Counted from the first letter of the stretch, positions 9,564 to 17,977 are shown. The stretch is DNA of 41,649 bases from JBGSMF01 sp964651475 (GCA_964651475.1 CAZYXV010000031.1:1-41649); one strand, 5' to 3'. Numbers and translations: made by a program. The notes: generated by a model not told the origin, from the letters alone.

Positions 9564-12227
9564 CTAGAGCAAGCCAACCGGGTCTATATCCACACGCCAA
9601 TCCTGAGACAGAGATACGCTCCGCAGGATCGCGGCAGGATCGGGGACGCGCAAGATGATCTGCCAGCGGTATTCGTCGTGGAGGCGGCTTAAAAAGCAAG
9701 GCGCCGGCCCCACCAGGGCGCGCTCGTCTGCCCCCACTGCCTCCAGGTGAGGCAGCAATGCGGCAGCCATGTGTCCAGCCTCGCGTTGAGCGCGGCGGGG
9801 GTCGGCGTGGCGAACGATCAAACGCGCCAGGCGCGTGAACGGCGGATAGTCCATCTGGCGGCGAAAAGCCAGCTCTTGCCGGGCAAAGCCGGCATAGTCG
9901 TGCTGCGCGGCCCTCTGAATAGCATAGTGCTCCGGCGTATAGGTCTGCACAATCACGCGCCCGCCGGCCGGCCCCCGCCCGGCGCGGCCGGCCACCTGCG
10001 CCATCAATTGGAAAGTGCGCTCGGCGGCGCGGAAATCCGGCAGGTGTAAATTCGTGTCGGCGCTGACCACGCCCACCAACGTAACCAGCGGCAAATCCAA
10101 CCCCTTGGCAATCATTTGCGTACCCACCATAACGTCAGCCTGGCCCTCGATAAATTGCTGCAAAAAGATCGCGTGCGCGCTTCGAACGGCCGCCGTATCG
10201 GCGTCCCAGCGCAGCACGCGCGCATGCGGAAACAATTCATTCACGGCCTTTTCCACGCGCTGTGTGCCCAGCCCGAAATACTTGATGCGCGCGCTGCCAC
10301 ATTTGGGGCAGTGGTCGGGTATTGGCTCGCGGTGATTACATTGATGGCACATTAATGCGTACTGTGCATTTTCGTGGTAGGTGAGGGGAATGTCGCAATG
10401 CGGGCAAGTCATCACGTGGCCGCAATCGCGGCACAAGACAAACGTGGCGCTGCCGCGCCGATTTAGAAACAAGATAGCCTGCTGCTTGTTTTTCAGCACG
10501 TCGCCCAGCGCCGCTCGCAGCAGGCGGCTAAAGATATGCCGGTTGCCGGCGCGCAACTCTTGGCGCATATCCACCACTTGCACAGGGGGCAAATCCGTAA
10601 AGCGCGTCTTGGGCGCTTGAATATCTGTAACGCGCTGGTCGAGGCTGAGGATGCGCTGCGGCAGGGCCAGTAATTCAAACTCGCCGCGCTGCGCGCGCGT
10701 GTAGGCCTCGAGCGACGGCGTGGCGCTGCCCATGATGACGACCGAGCCGGTCAGCCGCGCCAGCTCGAGCGCCGTTTCGCGCGCGTGATAAGGCGGCAAC
10801 TCGAACGGCAGGTCGCTATCAATGTCTTGCTTATAGCTCGATTCGTGCTCCTCGTCCATCACGATCAGTCCCAATCGCTCCAACGGCGAAAACAGCGCCG
10901 AGCGCGCCCCCACGACCACCTCAACTGCCCCCGCGCGAATGCGCCGCCACGTGTCATACTTTTCATCTTGCGACATCTGGCTGTGCCACACAGCCACCCT
11001 GCCCGGAAAACGCGCCGTAAAGCGGCGGACCGTCTGCGGCGTCAGGCTGATTTCGGGCACCAACACAATAGCCTGCTTTCCTGCGCGCAAAGTTTCATCC
11101 ACAGCGCGCAAATAAATTTCGGTCTTGCCAGAACCGGTGACGCCGTGGAGGAGGTAGACGGGGGGGCGCGATGACACGGTGACATGGCGACACGGTGTCA
11201 TGGCGACCAGGTGACTCGCTGTCGAGGGCTGACCAAGAGACGTGGGGAGGGTTTGTTCAAGGCCGGCCCTGATGCGCTGCCAGACGGCGGCTTGATCGGC
11301 GGTTAGGGCCGGTGGGGTGACGAGGACAAATTCCTGGCCCCCCAGAGGATCGCGCATGACCTCTTGGAGACGAACTCGAATCAGCCCCTTTTCTTCGAGG
11401 AATTTGAGATCGGCGGCAGTGCAACCGGATTCAGCATAGACCCATTCAACCTCCATGGAGCGGCCCTCGCGCCGCAAAAAGTCGAGCGCGCGGCGGCGGC
11501 GTTGTATAGTGTCTTCAGTATTGCCCAACCTGTCAACATTGGCGGCGGGCGCTAATTCGACAAAACGCACCATCTTGGGGTGCGTGCGCGGCAGCGGCAA
11601 CACGCGTGTGGCAGTCACCAGTCCATGCGCCACGAGCGGCCTGGCGGCCGTCTGCCAATCTTTGCGGCGCAGCGCGGCGCTCAATTGCCCGGCGCGCAGC
11701 GGCCCCCGTTCGCCCAGCACGGCGACGATGCGGGATTGCAAACTGCCCAGTTGTGGTACAGGTTGGTCGGGGGTTGCCTGCCCTCGAGCAGCAGTGAGGA
11801 GGGGAGGCTGGCGGTCGTCGGCACAGGGCACAAGCGCGTATTCCAAATCAGAATGAATAGTTTGCCCAGGCGGCGCGAACGGGCGCACACATTCGCACAA
11901 CGGCGCCACATACTCGTCCGCCATCCATTGCGCCAGGCGCAAGTGCGCCTCGCTCACCACCGGCTGCGGGTCGAGCAAATCCTCGATGGGCTTGAGGGTG
12001 TAGGACGGGTTGGCACCCTGTCCTACATCTGTGGAAAAAACAATGCCAGATACCAGGCGTTCTTTGCCCCCCGCGTGCTTGCCGAACGGGACCAAAACAA
12101 AGTGGCCGGGCAACAGGCTGCCGGCTAACCTGTCCGGCACGGCATAGTAAAATGCCGGACGCGCGCGCGCATCCGGCGGGGTGCGGTCAGGAAGCAAGGC
12201 GACGACTTGAACAAATTCAGCGTTCAT
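9564..12227 (-). CDS. priA: Primosomal protein N' (replication restart helicase PriA)
   Basis: An 887-residue PriA. It restarts stalled forks by binding branched DNA and unwinding it 3'-5'. Seen here: an N-terminal DNA-binding region, a winged-helix stretch, Walker A GVTGSGKTEIY, a DEEH Walker B box, and a zinc-binding block with CRDCG, CPHC, CHQC and CPKC pairs, followed by the second helicase lobe (GTQMIAKGLDLP, QVAGRAGRG). It is longer than the roughly 730 residues usual for PriA. Part of the excess is a linker before Walker A that contains a 48-base octamer repeat. The TAG stop is supplied by the CTAG at the border of repeat element A. Its start overlaps the CNNM/CBS gene by 11 bases, at the end of a run that begins with gmk. 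Confidence 0.95.
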   Translation of the reverse strand: MNAEFVQVVALLPDRTPPDARARPAFYYAVPDRLAGSLLPGHFVLVPFGKHAGGKERLVSGIVFSTDVGQGANPSYTLKPIEDLLDPQPVVSEAHLRLAQWMADEYVAPLCECVRPFAPPGQTIHSDLEYALVPCADDRQPPLLTAARGQATPDQPVPQLGSLQSRIVAVLGERGPLRAGQLSAALRRKDWQTAARPLVAHGLVTATRVLPLPRTHPKMVRFVELAPAANVDRLGNTEDTIQRRRRALDFLRREGRSMEVEWVYAESGCTAADLKFLEEKGLIRVRLQEVMRDPLGGQEFVLVTPPALTADQAAVWQRIRAGLEQTLPTSLGQPSTASHLVAMTPCRHVTVSSRPPVYLLHGVTGSGKTEIYLRAVDETLRAGKQAIVLVPEISLTPQTVRRFTARFPGRVAVWHSQMSQDEKYDTWRRIRAGAVEVVVGARSALFSPLERLGLIVMDEEHESSYKQDIDSDLPFELPPYHARETALELARLTGSVVIMGSATPSLEAYTRAQRGEFELLALPQRILSLDQRVTDIQAPKTRFTDLPPVQVVDMRQELRAGNRHIFSRLLRAALGDVLKNKQQAILFLNRRGSATFVLCRDCGHVMTCPHCDIPLTYHENAQYALMCHQCNHREPIPDHCPKCGSARIKYFGLGTQRVEKAVNELFPHARVLRWDADTAAVRSAHAIFLQQFIEGQADVMVGTQMIAKGLDLPLVTLVGVVSADTNLHLPDFRAAERTFQLMAQVAGRAGRGPAGGRVIVQTYTPEHYAIQRAAQHDYAGFARQELAFRRQMDYPPFTRLARLIVRHADPRRAQREAGHMAAALLPHLEAVGADERALVGPAPCFLSRLHDEYRWQIILRVPDPAAILRSVSLSQDWRVDIDPVGLL
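11173..11220 (-). repeat. In-frame octamer repeat tract inside priA
   Basis: On the plus strand the sequence runs in eight-base steps: GACACGGT, GACATGGC, GACACGGT, GTCATGGC, GACCAGGT, GACTCGCT. Two 16-base halves (11173-11188, 11189-11204) match at 15 of 16 positions. Six units make 48 bases, a multiple of three, so the priA frame is kept. The encoded stretch lies in the linker just before Walker A. The first four units are clear; the last two are degenerate. Confidence 0.55.
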
Positions 12228-13539
12228 CAGGCAGCCTTTGCCATCTCACCCCCACCCGCTCAATCCGCAGCCCATCCATCGCCTCCACGCGCAGACGGAT
12301 ATCTTCCGTCTCGACCTCGTCGCCGACCTGGGCGATGCGCCCCAGGCGGCCCAAGACGTAACCGGCAATCGTCTCGTAATGCGGGTCCTCCAGATCAAGC
12401 TGTAACGCCTCGTTCACTTCTTCGATAAGCGTCAGCCCATTGATGCTATAACCATCGTCGGGCAGGCGCACGATATCCGGCTCCTGGCTCTCGAATTGGT
12501 CGTACACTTCGCCAATGATTTCTTCCACCAGGTCTTCCAGCGTCACCAGGCCCGCCGTCCCGCCGTACTCGTCGAGCAAGATGGCAATGTGCTGCTTACG
12601 CGCCTGGAAGCGGGCGAGCAATTTATTGACGTGAATCGTTTCCGGCACGAACAGCGCCTCGCGCATCACGTGCCGCGCCGTCTTGTTTGCCGCGCCCTGG
12701 CGGTGGACAATCTGCACCAGGTCCTTGGTATGCAGAATCCCGATAACGTGATCGAGATCGCCTTCGTACACGGGAAACTTGGTCAACCGATGCGAGGCGG
12801 CGACTTCGATAACCTGGTCAATGGGCGCGCTGGCCTCCACGCACACCATCTCGGTGCGCGGCACCATCACCTGGCGCGCGACCATATCGCCAAAGTCAAA
12901 GACGGCGTGCAGCATCTCTTTTTCGCCGGCTTCCAGCACGCCGCTTTCCTGGCTGGCGTTGACCAGCAATTTGAGTTCTTCCACAGAATGAACCAGTTGG
13001 TGGCCGCTGGACGCCTCGAAACCGATCAGGCGCAGCAGCAAATTGCCCGTGCCGTTGAGCGCCCAGATGATGGGGCGGAACAGTTGCTCGGTGAGCAAGG
13101 TGGGCTGCGCCACCAGCAGCGCCGTTTCTTCGGGGCGCTGCAGCGCGATGGACTTGGGCATCAGTTCACCCACCACCACGTGCAAGAAGGTGATGACGCC
13201 GAATGCAATGGCGCCGGCGGCGGCGATGTGACTGGCCTCGTCGCCCCAACCGGGCGGCAAAAAGCCAAAGAGCGGCTCGATCAGGTGCGCCAGGGCCGGC
13301 TCGCCAATCCAGCCCAATCCCAGGCTGGCGATGGTGATGCCCAGTTGCGTGGCCGCGATAAAGCGGTCGGGATCGTGGATGGCCTGCTGCACCGAGCGCG
13401 CCGTAGCATTGCCGCGCGCGACAAGTTCTTCAATGCGCGTGCGCCGCACGCTGACCAGGCTGAACTCGGCCGCCACGAAAAAGCCGTTCGTCAGCACCAG
13501 CGCGGCCACCGCCCCAAGCTTGAACCATTCAACCCACAT
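12217..13539 (-). CDS. Hemolysin-family CNNM/CBS/CorC-domain membrane protein
   Basis: A 440-residue protein of the HlyC/CorC (CNNM, UPF0053) family, linked in other bacteria to divalent cation (Mg2+/Co2+) efflux. Residues 1-200 form the CNNM transmembrane domain with the typical start (FVAAEFSLVSVRRTRIEEL). Two CBS domains follow (about 215-340, with MVPRTEMV and HTKDLV), and a C-terminal CorC/HlyC domain (about 350-435, DGYSINGLT...). Its start lies 4 bases after the AAA+ ATPase stop and its end overlaps priA by 11 bases, so it is co-transcribed with both. The ion specificity cannot be read from the sequence. Confidence 0.9.
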   Translation of the reverse strand: MWVEWFKLGAVAALVLTNGFFVAAEFSLVSVRRTRIEELVARGNATARSVQQAIHDPDRFIAATQLGITIASLGLGWIGEPALAHLIEPLFGFLPPGWGDEASHIAAAGAIAFGVITFLHVVVGELMPKSIALQRPEETALLVAQPTLLTEQLFRPIIWALNGTGNLLLRLIGFEASSGHQLVHSVEELKLLVNASQESGVLEAGEKEMLHAVFDFGDMVARQVMVPRTEMVCVEASAPIDQVIEVAASHRLTKFPVYEGDLDHVIGILHTKDLVQIVHRQGAANKTARHVMREALFVPETIHVNKLLARFQARKQHIAILLDEYGGTAGLVTLEDLVEEIIGEVYDQFESQEPDIVRLPDDGYSINGLTLIEEVNEALQLDLEDPHYETIAGYVLGRLGRIAQVGDEVETEDIRLRVEAMDGLRIERVGVRWQRLPDER

Positions 13540-13543
13540 CGGA

Positions 13544-14800
13544 TCACTCTTTCCACTTTTTCACTTCTGGGGTGCGCAGGAACACAGCCAGATCTTTGTA
13601 TCTGTCGTCTTGGTTGGAAAATTCCACATAATTGCGGGCGCGGACGAGCCAGTCTATGGTTGAGGGACGCATCTCGACGATAGTGGCTTCCAAGTGTTTC
13701 ATTGCCAATGGGAGATCTTGGCCGGTCTCAAGCGTTTCCTCGATGACCCAATCAATTGCTTGCTCAACCAGGGCGCGCAGATCGGCGCCGCTAAAGAGCG
13801 AGGTGGACTTGGCCAGACGCTCCAAGTCGAGTGAAGCAGTGGGGCGTCCGGTCAGCATTAGCTTGAGAATGTGGATCCGCGCTACATTGTCGGGGGGAGG
13901 AACAAAGATTCGGCGGTCAAAGCGGCCGGGACGCAAGAGTGCATTATCTACATCCCACGGCGCGTTGGTTGCCGCCAGGATAAGCAAGTCTCGATTATCG
14001 GCGCCAATGGAATCAAGTTCCTGAAGCATCTGGTCTACCAGAGCGCGTCCCACACTGCCGTGCTGTTTGTGCCGTGCATAGGCAATTGCATCCAGCTCGT
14101 CAATAAAGACCACACAAGGGGCATAGGCCCGCGCTTGTGCAAAAGCCTCGTGGAGATTTTTCTCGCTGACGCCAAACCACGGATCGAGGACATTTTCTAT
14201 GCGGATGTTAAAGAACGGCAGGTTACATTCTCCAGCTGTGGCGCGCGCCAGGAGTGTTTTGCCACAGCCAGGCGGCCCATAGAGCATCACTGCGCCTCCA
14301 GCCTGTTTGCCGTATTTTTGATAGATTTCTGGGCGTAGAAATGGCAAAATGATCATTCGGTGAATGATTTTCTTAACAGCTTCAAGTCCTCCAACATCCG
14401 CAAAGGTGACGCGAGTATAATTTTCGATATAGCCCTGGGCCGGGGTTGCAGGCGATACTTGCGACCCAGCCTGAGCCAGCCTAAGAATACCGGCGTCAGC
14501 CAATTTCTCACTCAGCTTCGCCTGAAGAGCGGCCACTCCCTCAACCACGCCTGCCCTCAAGGCAGCATCCAGGTACCGTGTAGCCAAATCCACGTGACCG
14601 GCTTTGAGCGCCAGTTCTCCTGCTGAAACGAGCGACTCAGGTGGCAGGTGTCCAGCGTGCAGCAAGGTCTCGTACTGTTCGACAGCCTCCTCAACCTGCC
14701 CGGCTTGCGCAAGTGCTTCCGCCAGCATCAAACGCAATAGATGGTTGTCAGGACCACTGTCGATTGCTTTGCGCAGAGCTGCAATGCGTTCGGAACTCAT
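13544..14800 (-). CDS. TPR-AAA+ ATPase (CDC48/Vps4-like single AAA module)
   Basis: 418 residues. Residues 1-110 are TPR-like helical pairs (ALAQAGQVEEAVEQYETLL). Residues 130-400 form one AAA module: Walker A GPPGCGKT (175-182), a WFG aromatic pore loop (208-210), Walker B IDELDA (about 234-239), and the second region of homology with arginine-finger candidates R293 and R296 (RPGRFDRR). All catalytic elements are intact, so it is expected to form an ATP-driven ring that pulls on or remodels proteins. The pore loop and finger spacing resemble the p97 D2 and Vps4 type rather than FtsH; no protease domain is present. The TPR part may choose partners. It overlaps the membrane TPR gene by 4 bases (ATGA), indicating coupling. 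The substrate is unknown. Confidence 0.88.
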   Translation of the reverse strand: MSSERIAALRKAIDSGPDNHLLRLMLAEALAQAGQVEEAVEQYETLLHAGHLPPESLVSAGELALKAGHVDLATRYLDAALRAGVVEGVAALQAKLSEKLADAGILRLAQAGSQVSPATPAQGYIENYTRVTFADVGGLEAVKKIIHRMIILPFLRPEIYQKYGKQAGGAVMLYGPPGCGKTLLARATAGECNLPFFNIRIENVLDPWFGVSEKNLHEAFAQARAYAPCVVFIDELDAIAYARHKQHGSVGRALVDQMLQELDSIGADNRDLLILAATNAPWDVDNALLRPGRFDRRIFVPPPDNVARIHILKLMLTGRPTASLDLERLAKSTSLFSGADLRALVEQAIDWVIEETLETGQDLPLAMKHLEATIVEMRPSTIDWLVRARNYVEFSNQDDRYKDLAVFLRTPEVKKWKE

Positions 14801-15666
14801 TTATACCTCCAAGTAATCCACCATTTAAGCAACGGTGGCACAACCCAACTGTATGCACAGTAAGCCAGATAAACCCATGCAAAGATAGCAGCAGCCTGGT
14901 AATAGCCCAATCCCCGAAGCGCCAGCATGATGACAATCGCGCCAACCCACAGACGGATGGTACCAAGCCGGTAAGCTGGGCGTAGCGGCCAAAGTAGCCA
15001 ATGGCTTGCAAATTTGTTGCGCCGCGTCACCTCCACGATGGCAGGATCAGCCGGATCAAGGCGAACAGCGGTTCTCAAATGTCGGACCCCAGCTTCTACT
15101 TCACCTTGGGCCAGCGCCAAACTGCCCAGCATGTAATGGCCATAAACATCTTCAGGCTCTTTGGCTAAAAGCTCTTGCCCCTTTTGAATCGTCTGTTTGT
15201 CGTTACCGTGGAGATAAGAAAGCGTCAGTTGCGTGTGAGCTACATAGGCATGTTCAGGTGCAAGCCGTGTTGCCTCTTTGACTAATCGCTCTGCTTTATC
15301 TAGTTGCCCTGCCCGCGCCACCAAGAGCGCATAACTGCAAAGCAACACCGGGTCTTCGGGCGTCTGGCGCAGGGCTGCAAGAATAGTGCGTTCGGCAGCT
15401 GCTAGATCGCCCAGCATGGTCTGGCACCTGCTCGCCAAATGAAGCAATGGAATAGATTCAGGATATTGACCGAGTCCATATTGTACAGTTTGGGCTGCTT
15501 CGACGTGCTGTTCCAGGTCATAAAGTGCCCGCCCTCGCAGGTACCAAAAATGTGGACTTGGAAAAATATCACTGCCTCCTCGACTTAATATCTCGAGCGT
15601 GCGTTTCGGTTGACCAATGTCGAGAAAATGTTGAGCCAAGGTCAGGTTCTTGACAACTTGATCCAT
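14797..15666 (-). CDS. TPR protein with C-terminal membrane anchor
   Basis: 289 residues. About six TPR-like repeats (roughly 5-215; for example ALYDLEQHVEAAQTVQYGLGQYPESIP) are followed by two hydrophobic segments (about 232-252 and 257-278) and a short basic tail. The expected topology is a cytoplasmic TPR scaffold anchored in the membrane by a hairpin. It lies 24 bases after the 4-TM gene and overlaps the TPR-AAA+ gene by 4 bases. A TPR-to-TPR or TPR-to-AAA contact that recruits the ATPase to the membrane is a reasonable inference. I do not recognise a named family beyond TPR. Confidence 0.8.
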   Translation of the reverse strand: MDQVVKNLTLAQHFLDIGQPKRTLEILSRGGSDIFPSPHFWYLRGRALYDLEQHVEAAQTVQYGLGQYPESIPLLHLASRCQTMLGDLAAAERTILAALRQTPEDPVLLCSYALLVARAGQLDKAERLVKEATRLAPEHAYVAHTQLTLSYLHGNDKQTIQKGQELLAKEPEDVYGHYMLGSLALAQGEVEAGVRHLRTAVRLDPADPAIVEVTRRNKFASHWLLWPLRPAYRLGTIRLWVGAIVIMLALRGLGYYQAAAIFAWVYLAYCAYSWVVPPLLKWWITWRYK

Positions 15667-15690
15667 TTGCAGGCCTCACGTTAAAAGTGC

Positions 15691-16218
15691 TTATAAGAAG
15701 CGAGAAAAAACATCAAAAAACCAGCTTACAATCGCGTTTTGCAACAGGCCAAGCCCAATAATTGCAGCTAACCCAGGCACCCAGAAAGAAGCATATTCAC
15801 CTTCATTCATAAAGTGATAGATCCGATCAGCCGGTTTTTGGATTTGGTAGATGATGGTGTAAACCGATAAGGCCCAAGCTCGATTGAAGATTGTGACAAT
15901 TTCCGAGTTTCCGGCCCAGCCAGCCGGCAATTTAGCCATAGCCAAAAAATAGCTGAGCGGGATCATTGTAATGAATCCCATCACACCGACCAATAGCGTT
16001 GCAAACTGGCGAGATCTCGACATACGCAGATTTTTACCATTGACGTAAGCAATCACAGTATAGGACAAAACCCCACCCAAAAAGGCAGCCCAGAGTTGAG
16101 AAGTTAGCCGCCAGGGTTTGTTTCGGCGATCGCCACTATGATGATCGTACCCCTGCAAAGAGGGCGTAAGCAAGTCTTGTAAGATATGATCTTTCTGTTG
16201 TTCAGTTGCATCATTCAT
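15691..16218 (-). CDS. Unrecognised four-TM membrane protein
   Basis: 175 residues. A polar N-terminus (1-40) is followed by about four membrane segments (roughly 42-60, 74-94, 110-126 and 146-168); I recognise no family motif. The local sequence is AT-richer than the flanking gmk, CNNM/CBS and priA genes. It starts 53 bases after the gmk stop with an extended -10 candidate overlapping the gmk end, and is followed at 24 bases by the membrane TPR gene. By position it is probably a membrane component working with the TPR and AAA+ proteins. Confidence 0.75.
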   Translation of the reverse strand: MNDATEQQKDHILQDLLTPSLQGYDHHSGDRRNKPWRLTSQLWAAFLGGVLSYTVIAYVNGKNLRMSRSRQFATLLVGVMGFITMIPLSYFLAMAKLPAGWAGNSEIVTIFNRAWALSVYTIIYQIQKPADRIYHFMNEGEYASFWVPGLAAIIGLGLLQNAIVSWFFDVFSRFL

Positions 16219-16270
16219 TACGAAAATTCCATCTTCCTACGTTTCTGGGAACGTGCGCCTCAAGTCATAC

Positions 16271-16279
16271 ATTATAACA
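16271..16279 (-). promoter_or_regulatory. Extended -10 promoter candidate for the 4-TM/TPR/AAA+ genes
   Basis: Read on the minus strand this is TGTTATAAT (TATAAT at 16276-16271). It overlaps the last codons and stop of gmk and lies about 53 bases before the ATG of the 4-TM gene. No clear -35 is seen. It would let the trio be transcribed independently of gmk. Confidence 0.45.
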
Positions 16280-16889
16280 TCACCTTGCGCTGAACCACGC
16301 GGCAGTGCTCGGCGCGGATGATGCTCATCGCGTCGTCCACTGCTTCGTCCAGCCGATCTTGCCGGTTGACGATCACGTAATCAAAAGCGTCCAATCGCTT
16401 GATTTCCTGGCGCGCGGTGGCGATGCGAATCTTGAGCGCGTCGGGCGACTCGGTCTTGCGCGCCTGCAGGCGCATGACCAATTCCTCTTCGGTCGCCGGC
16501 GTGATAAAAATCAACACCGCTTCAGGCGCCAGCTTGCGAAGGGTCTCGGCGCCTTGCACGTCCAGACGCATCACCACGTCCAATCCAGACGCTAACGCCT
16601 GGCGCACTTGCTGCCGGGGCACGCCTTTGTAATCGCCGTAGACAATGGCGTACTCCAGCAGCTCGTTTTTCTCGATCATGTCGGCAAACTGTTCAGTGGT
16701 GACAAAAACATAATCTTTGCCATCTATCTCATCGGGGCGCCTGGGACGGTTGGTGGCGGTGACGACGAAATGAAATGGGTGCTGGCGCTCTTTTAGCCCG
16801 GCAATCACGCTGTCTTTGCCCCCCCCCGAAGGGCCTGAAATCACGACCAGGAGCGGATGGGGATCAAACTGGTAAAGATGCTCACCCAA
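16272..16889 (-). CDS. gmk: Guanylate kinase
   Basis: 205 residues from a TTG start at 16889. It phosphorylates GMP to GDP with ATP. The P-loop GPSGGGKDSV follows a LLVVIS strand. GMP-binding features (RPRRPDEIDGKDYVFV, EYAIVYGDYKG) and the R/D-rich lid (RLQARKTESPDALKIRI) are present. The TTG is preceded by AGGAG at 7 bases. A longer upstream frame exists, but it runs through the divergent FmdB-type gene and looks like composition bias. It heads the minus-strand run toward priA. In many bacteria gmk and priA are neighbours, usually with rpoZ and coaBC between them; those are absent here. Confidence 0.93.
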   Translation of the reverse strand: MGEHLYQFDPHPLLVVISGPSGGGKDSVIAGLKERQHPFHFVVTATNRPRRPDEIDGKDYVFVTTEQFADMIEKNELLEYAIVYGDYKGVPRQQVRQALASGLDVVMRLDVQGAETLRKLAPEAVLIFITPATEEELVMRLQARKTESPDALKIRIATARQEIKRLDAFDYVIVNRQDRLDEAVDDAMSIIRAEHCRVVQRKVML

Positions 16890-16902
16890 GAGACTACTCC
16901 TA

Positions 16903-16911
16903 TGGTATAAT
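16903..16911 (+). promoter_or_regulatory. Extended -10 promoter candidate for the FmdB-type gene
   Basis: TGGTATAAT (TATAAT at 16906-16911) lies 26 bases before the ATG at 16938 and leaves a leader of about 20 bases with GAGGTG as ribosome-binding site. It is the same nine-base motif as at 143-151. No convincing -35 is visible. Confidence 0.55.
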
Positions 16912-16937
16912 TTTAGAAATTCGTGTCGAGGTGTCTT

Positions 16938-17342
16938 ATGCCAATTTACGAGTATCGTTGCGCCGACTGCAAGAAAAGAGTGTCTGTATTTTTCCGCAGC
17001 ATCTCTGCCGTAAACCACAGCCGGGCGCGCTGCCCTGTGTGCGGCGGCGCTAACCTGACGCGCCTGGTCAGCCGCGTGCGCATGGTCCGCTCGGAGGCGG
17101 GCCGCATGGACAGCCTGGCGGACGAGTCTGCGTTGGACGGGCTGGACGAAAGCGACCCACGCTCGGTTGGGCGCTGGATGCGCAAGATGGCTCACGAAAC
17201 CGGCGAAGAGATGCCGCCGGAATTCGACGAAGTAGTGGGACGATTGGAGGCCGGCGAAGACCCTGAATCTATCGAACAATCTATGCCTGAATTAGGGGAA
17301 AGTATGGGAGATATGGGCATGGGCGCCGGCGACGATTTTTAG
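16938..17342 (+). CDS. FmdB-type zinc-ribbon protein
   Basis: 134 residues. The N-terminus MPIYEYRCADC and a second pair CPVCGG form the zinc ribbon typical of the FmdB/CxxC_CxxC family of putative regulatory proteins. Residues 50-134 are acidic, Asp/Glu- and Met/Gly-rich, with a motif (MRKMAHETGEEMPPEFDEVVGRLEAG) seen in longer family members. The ATG at 16938 is chosen because GAGGTG precedes it; a GTG 15 bases upstream is less likely. It is divergent from gmk and overlaps the tmk stop by 4 bases. The molecular function of the family is not established. Confidence 0.85.
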   Translation: MPIYEYRCADCKKRVSVFFRSISAVNHSRARCPVCGGANLTRLVSRVRMVRSEAGRMDSLADESALDGLDESDPRSVGRWMRKMAHETGEEMPPEFDEVVGRLEAGEDPESIEQSMPELGESMGDMGMGAGDDF

Positions 17343-17977
17343 CCATCCTCGTACTTTCCACCTGCCTCTAATTCTTTTTCCACCACGTCCTGAATGTCCC
17401 CGGCGACGATTTCAACGGAGCGCGCGCCATCCACAACCCGCCACCGCCCTGGTTCAGCGCGCGCCATCGCCTGGTATCCCTCTCGCACGCGATGGTGAAA
17501 CTCGAGCGCCTGCTCGTCCATGCGATTCCACTCACCGCCCCCGCACTTGCGGCGGCGCAAGCCCTCCTCGGCATTCACATCCAGGTAAATCGTCACATCC
17601 GGCTTTAGCCCGCCGGTAGCAAAATCCAAAATCAAGCGCAGCGTCTGCAAATCGAGGCCGCGCCCGTAGCCCTGGTACGCTAACGTGCTGTCCGCGTAAC
17701 GATCGCACAACACCAACCCGCCGGCGTCAAGATGCGGGCGGATGACCTGCCCCACCAGTTGCGCGCGGCTGGCGCAATACAGCAAGATTTCCGCGCGGGG
17801 CTGCATGTCCAGGTTGCGCAGGCTGTGCAGCACATCGCGGATTTGCTCGCCGATGACCGTGCCGCCCGGCTCGCGCGCGGCAAGCACATTGTAGCCCCGC
17901 CCGCGCAGAAATGCCTCCAGCAACTTGAACTGCGTCGTCTTGCCGCTGCCGTCGGGGCCTTCGAAAGTGATGAACAT
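17339..17977 (-). CDS. tmk: Thymidylate kinase
   Basis: 212 residues, the usual family length. It converts dTMP to dTDP. The P-loop GPDGSGKTT at residues 7-15, the DRY box (LVLCDRYADSTLAYQGYGRG) and the lid region (RRRKCGGGEWNRMDEQ) are visible. Its ATG overlaps the stop of the R3H ATPase by one base, so it is the last gene of the minus-strand pdx operon. Its end overlaps the convergent FmdB-type gene by 4 bases, leaving no room for a terminator. Confidence 0.95.
   Translation of the reverse strand: MFITFEGPDGSGKTTQFKLLEAFLRGRGYNVLAAREPGGTVIGEQIRDVLHSLRNLDMQPRAEILLYCASRAQLVGQVIRPHLDAGGLVLCDRYADSTLAYQGYGRGLDLQTLRLILDFATGGLKPDVTIYLDVNAEEGLRRRKCGGGEWNRMDEQALEFHHRVREGYQAMARAEPGRWRVVDGARSVEIVAGDIQDVVEKELEAGGKYEDG

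Larger units (their letters stand above)
9373..9567. repeat. MITE-like element A with inverted-repeat ends
   Basis: The ends are CAGCCTGTCGGAGAG (9377-9391) and, inverted, CTCTCCGACAAGCTC (9549-9563), matching at 13 of 15 bases. The flanking tetramers are CCAG on the left and CTAG on the right (9564-9567). The right CTAG contains the TAG stop of priA. No coding frame is evident inside. The 187-bp interior is made of nested hairpins. It lies between the convergent REC-GAF-kinase and priA genes, so it may also act as a bidirectional transcription block. It shares its ends with element B at 34543-34639. Confidence 0.6.

Noticed and set aside
16890..17279. N-terminal extension of gmk (335-residue version)
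   Set aside because: The extra part overlaps the FmdB-type gene in antisense, is low-complexity, and the TTG at 16889 has its own AGGAG site and gives the normal family length.
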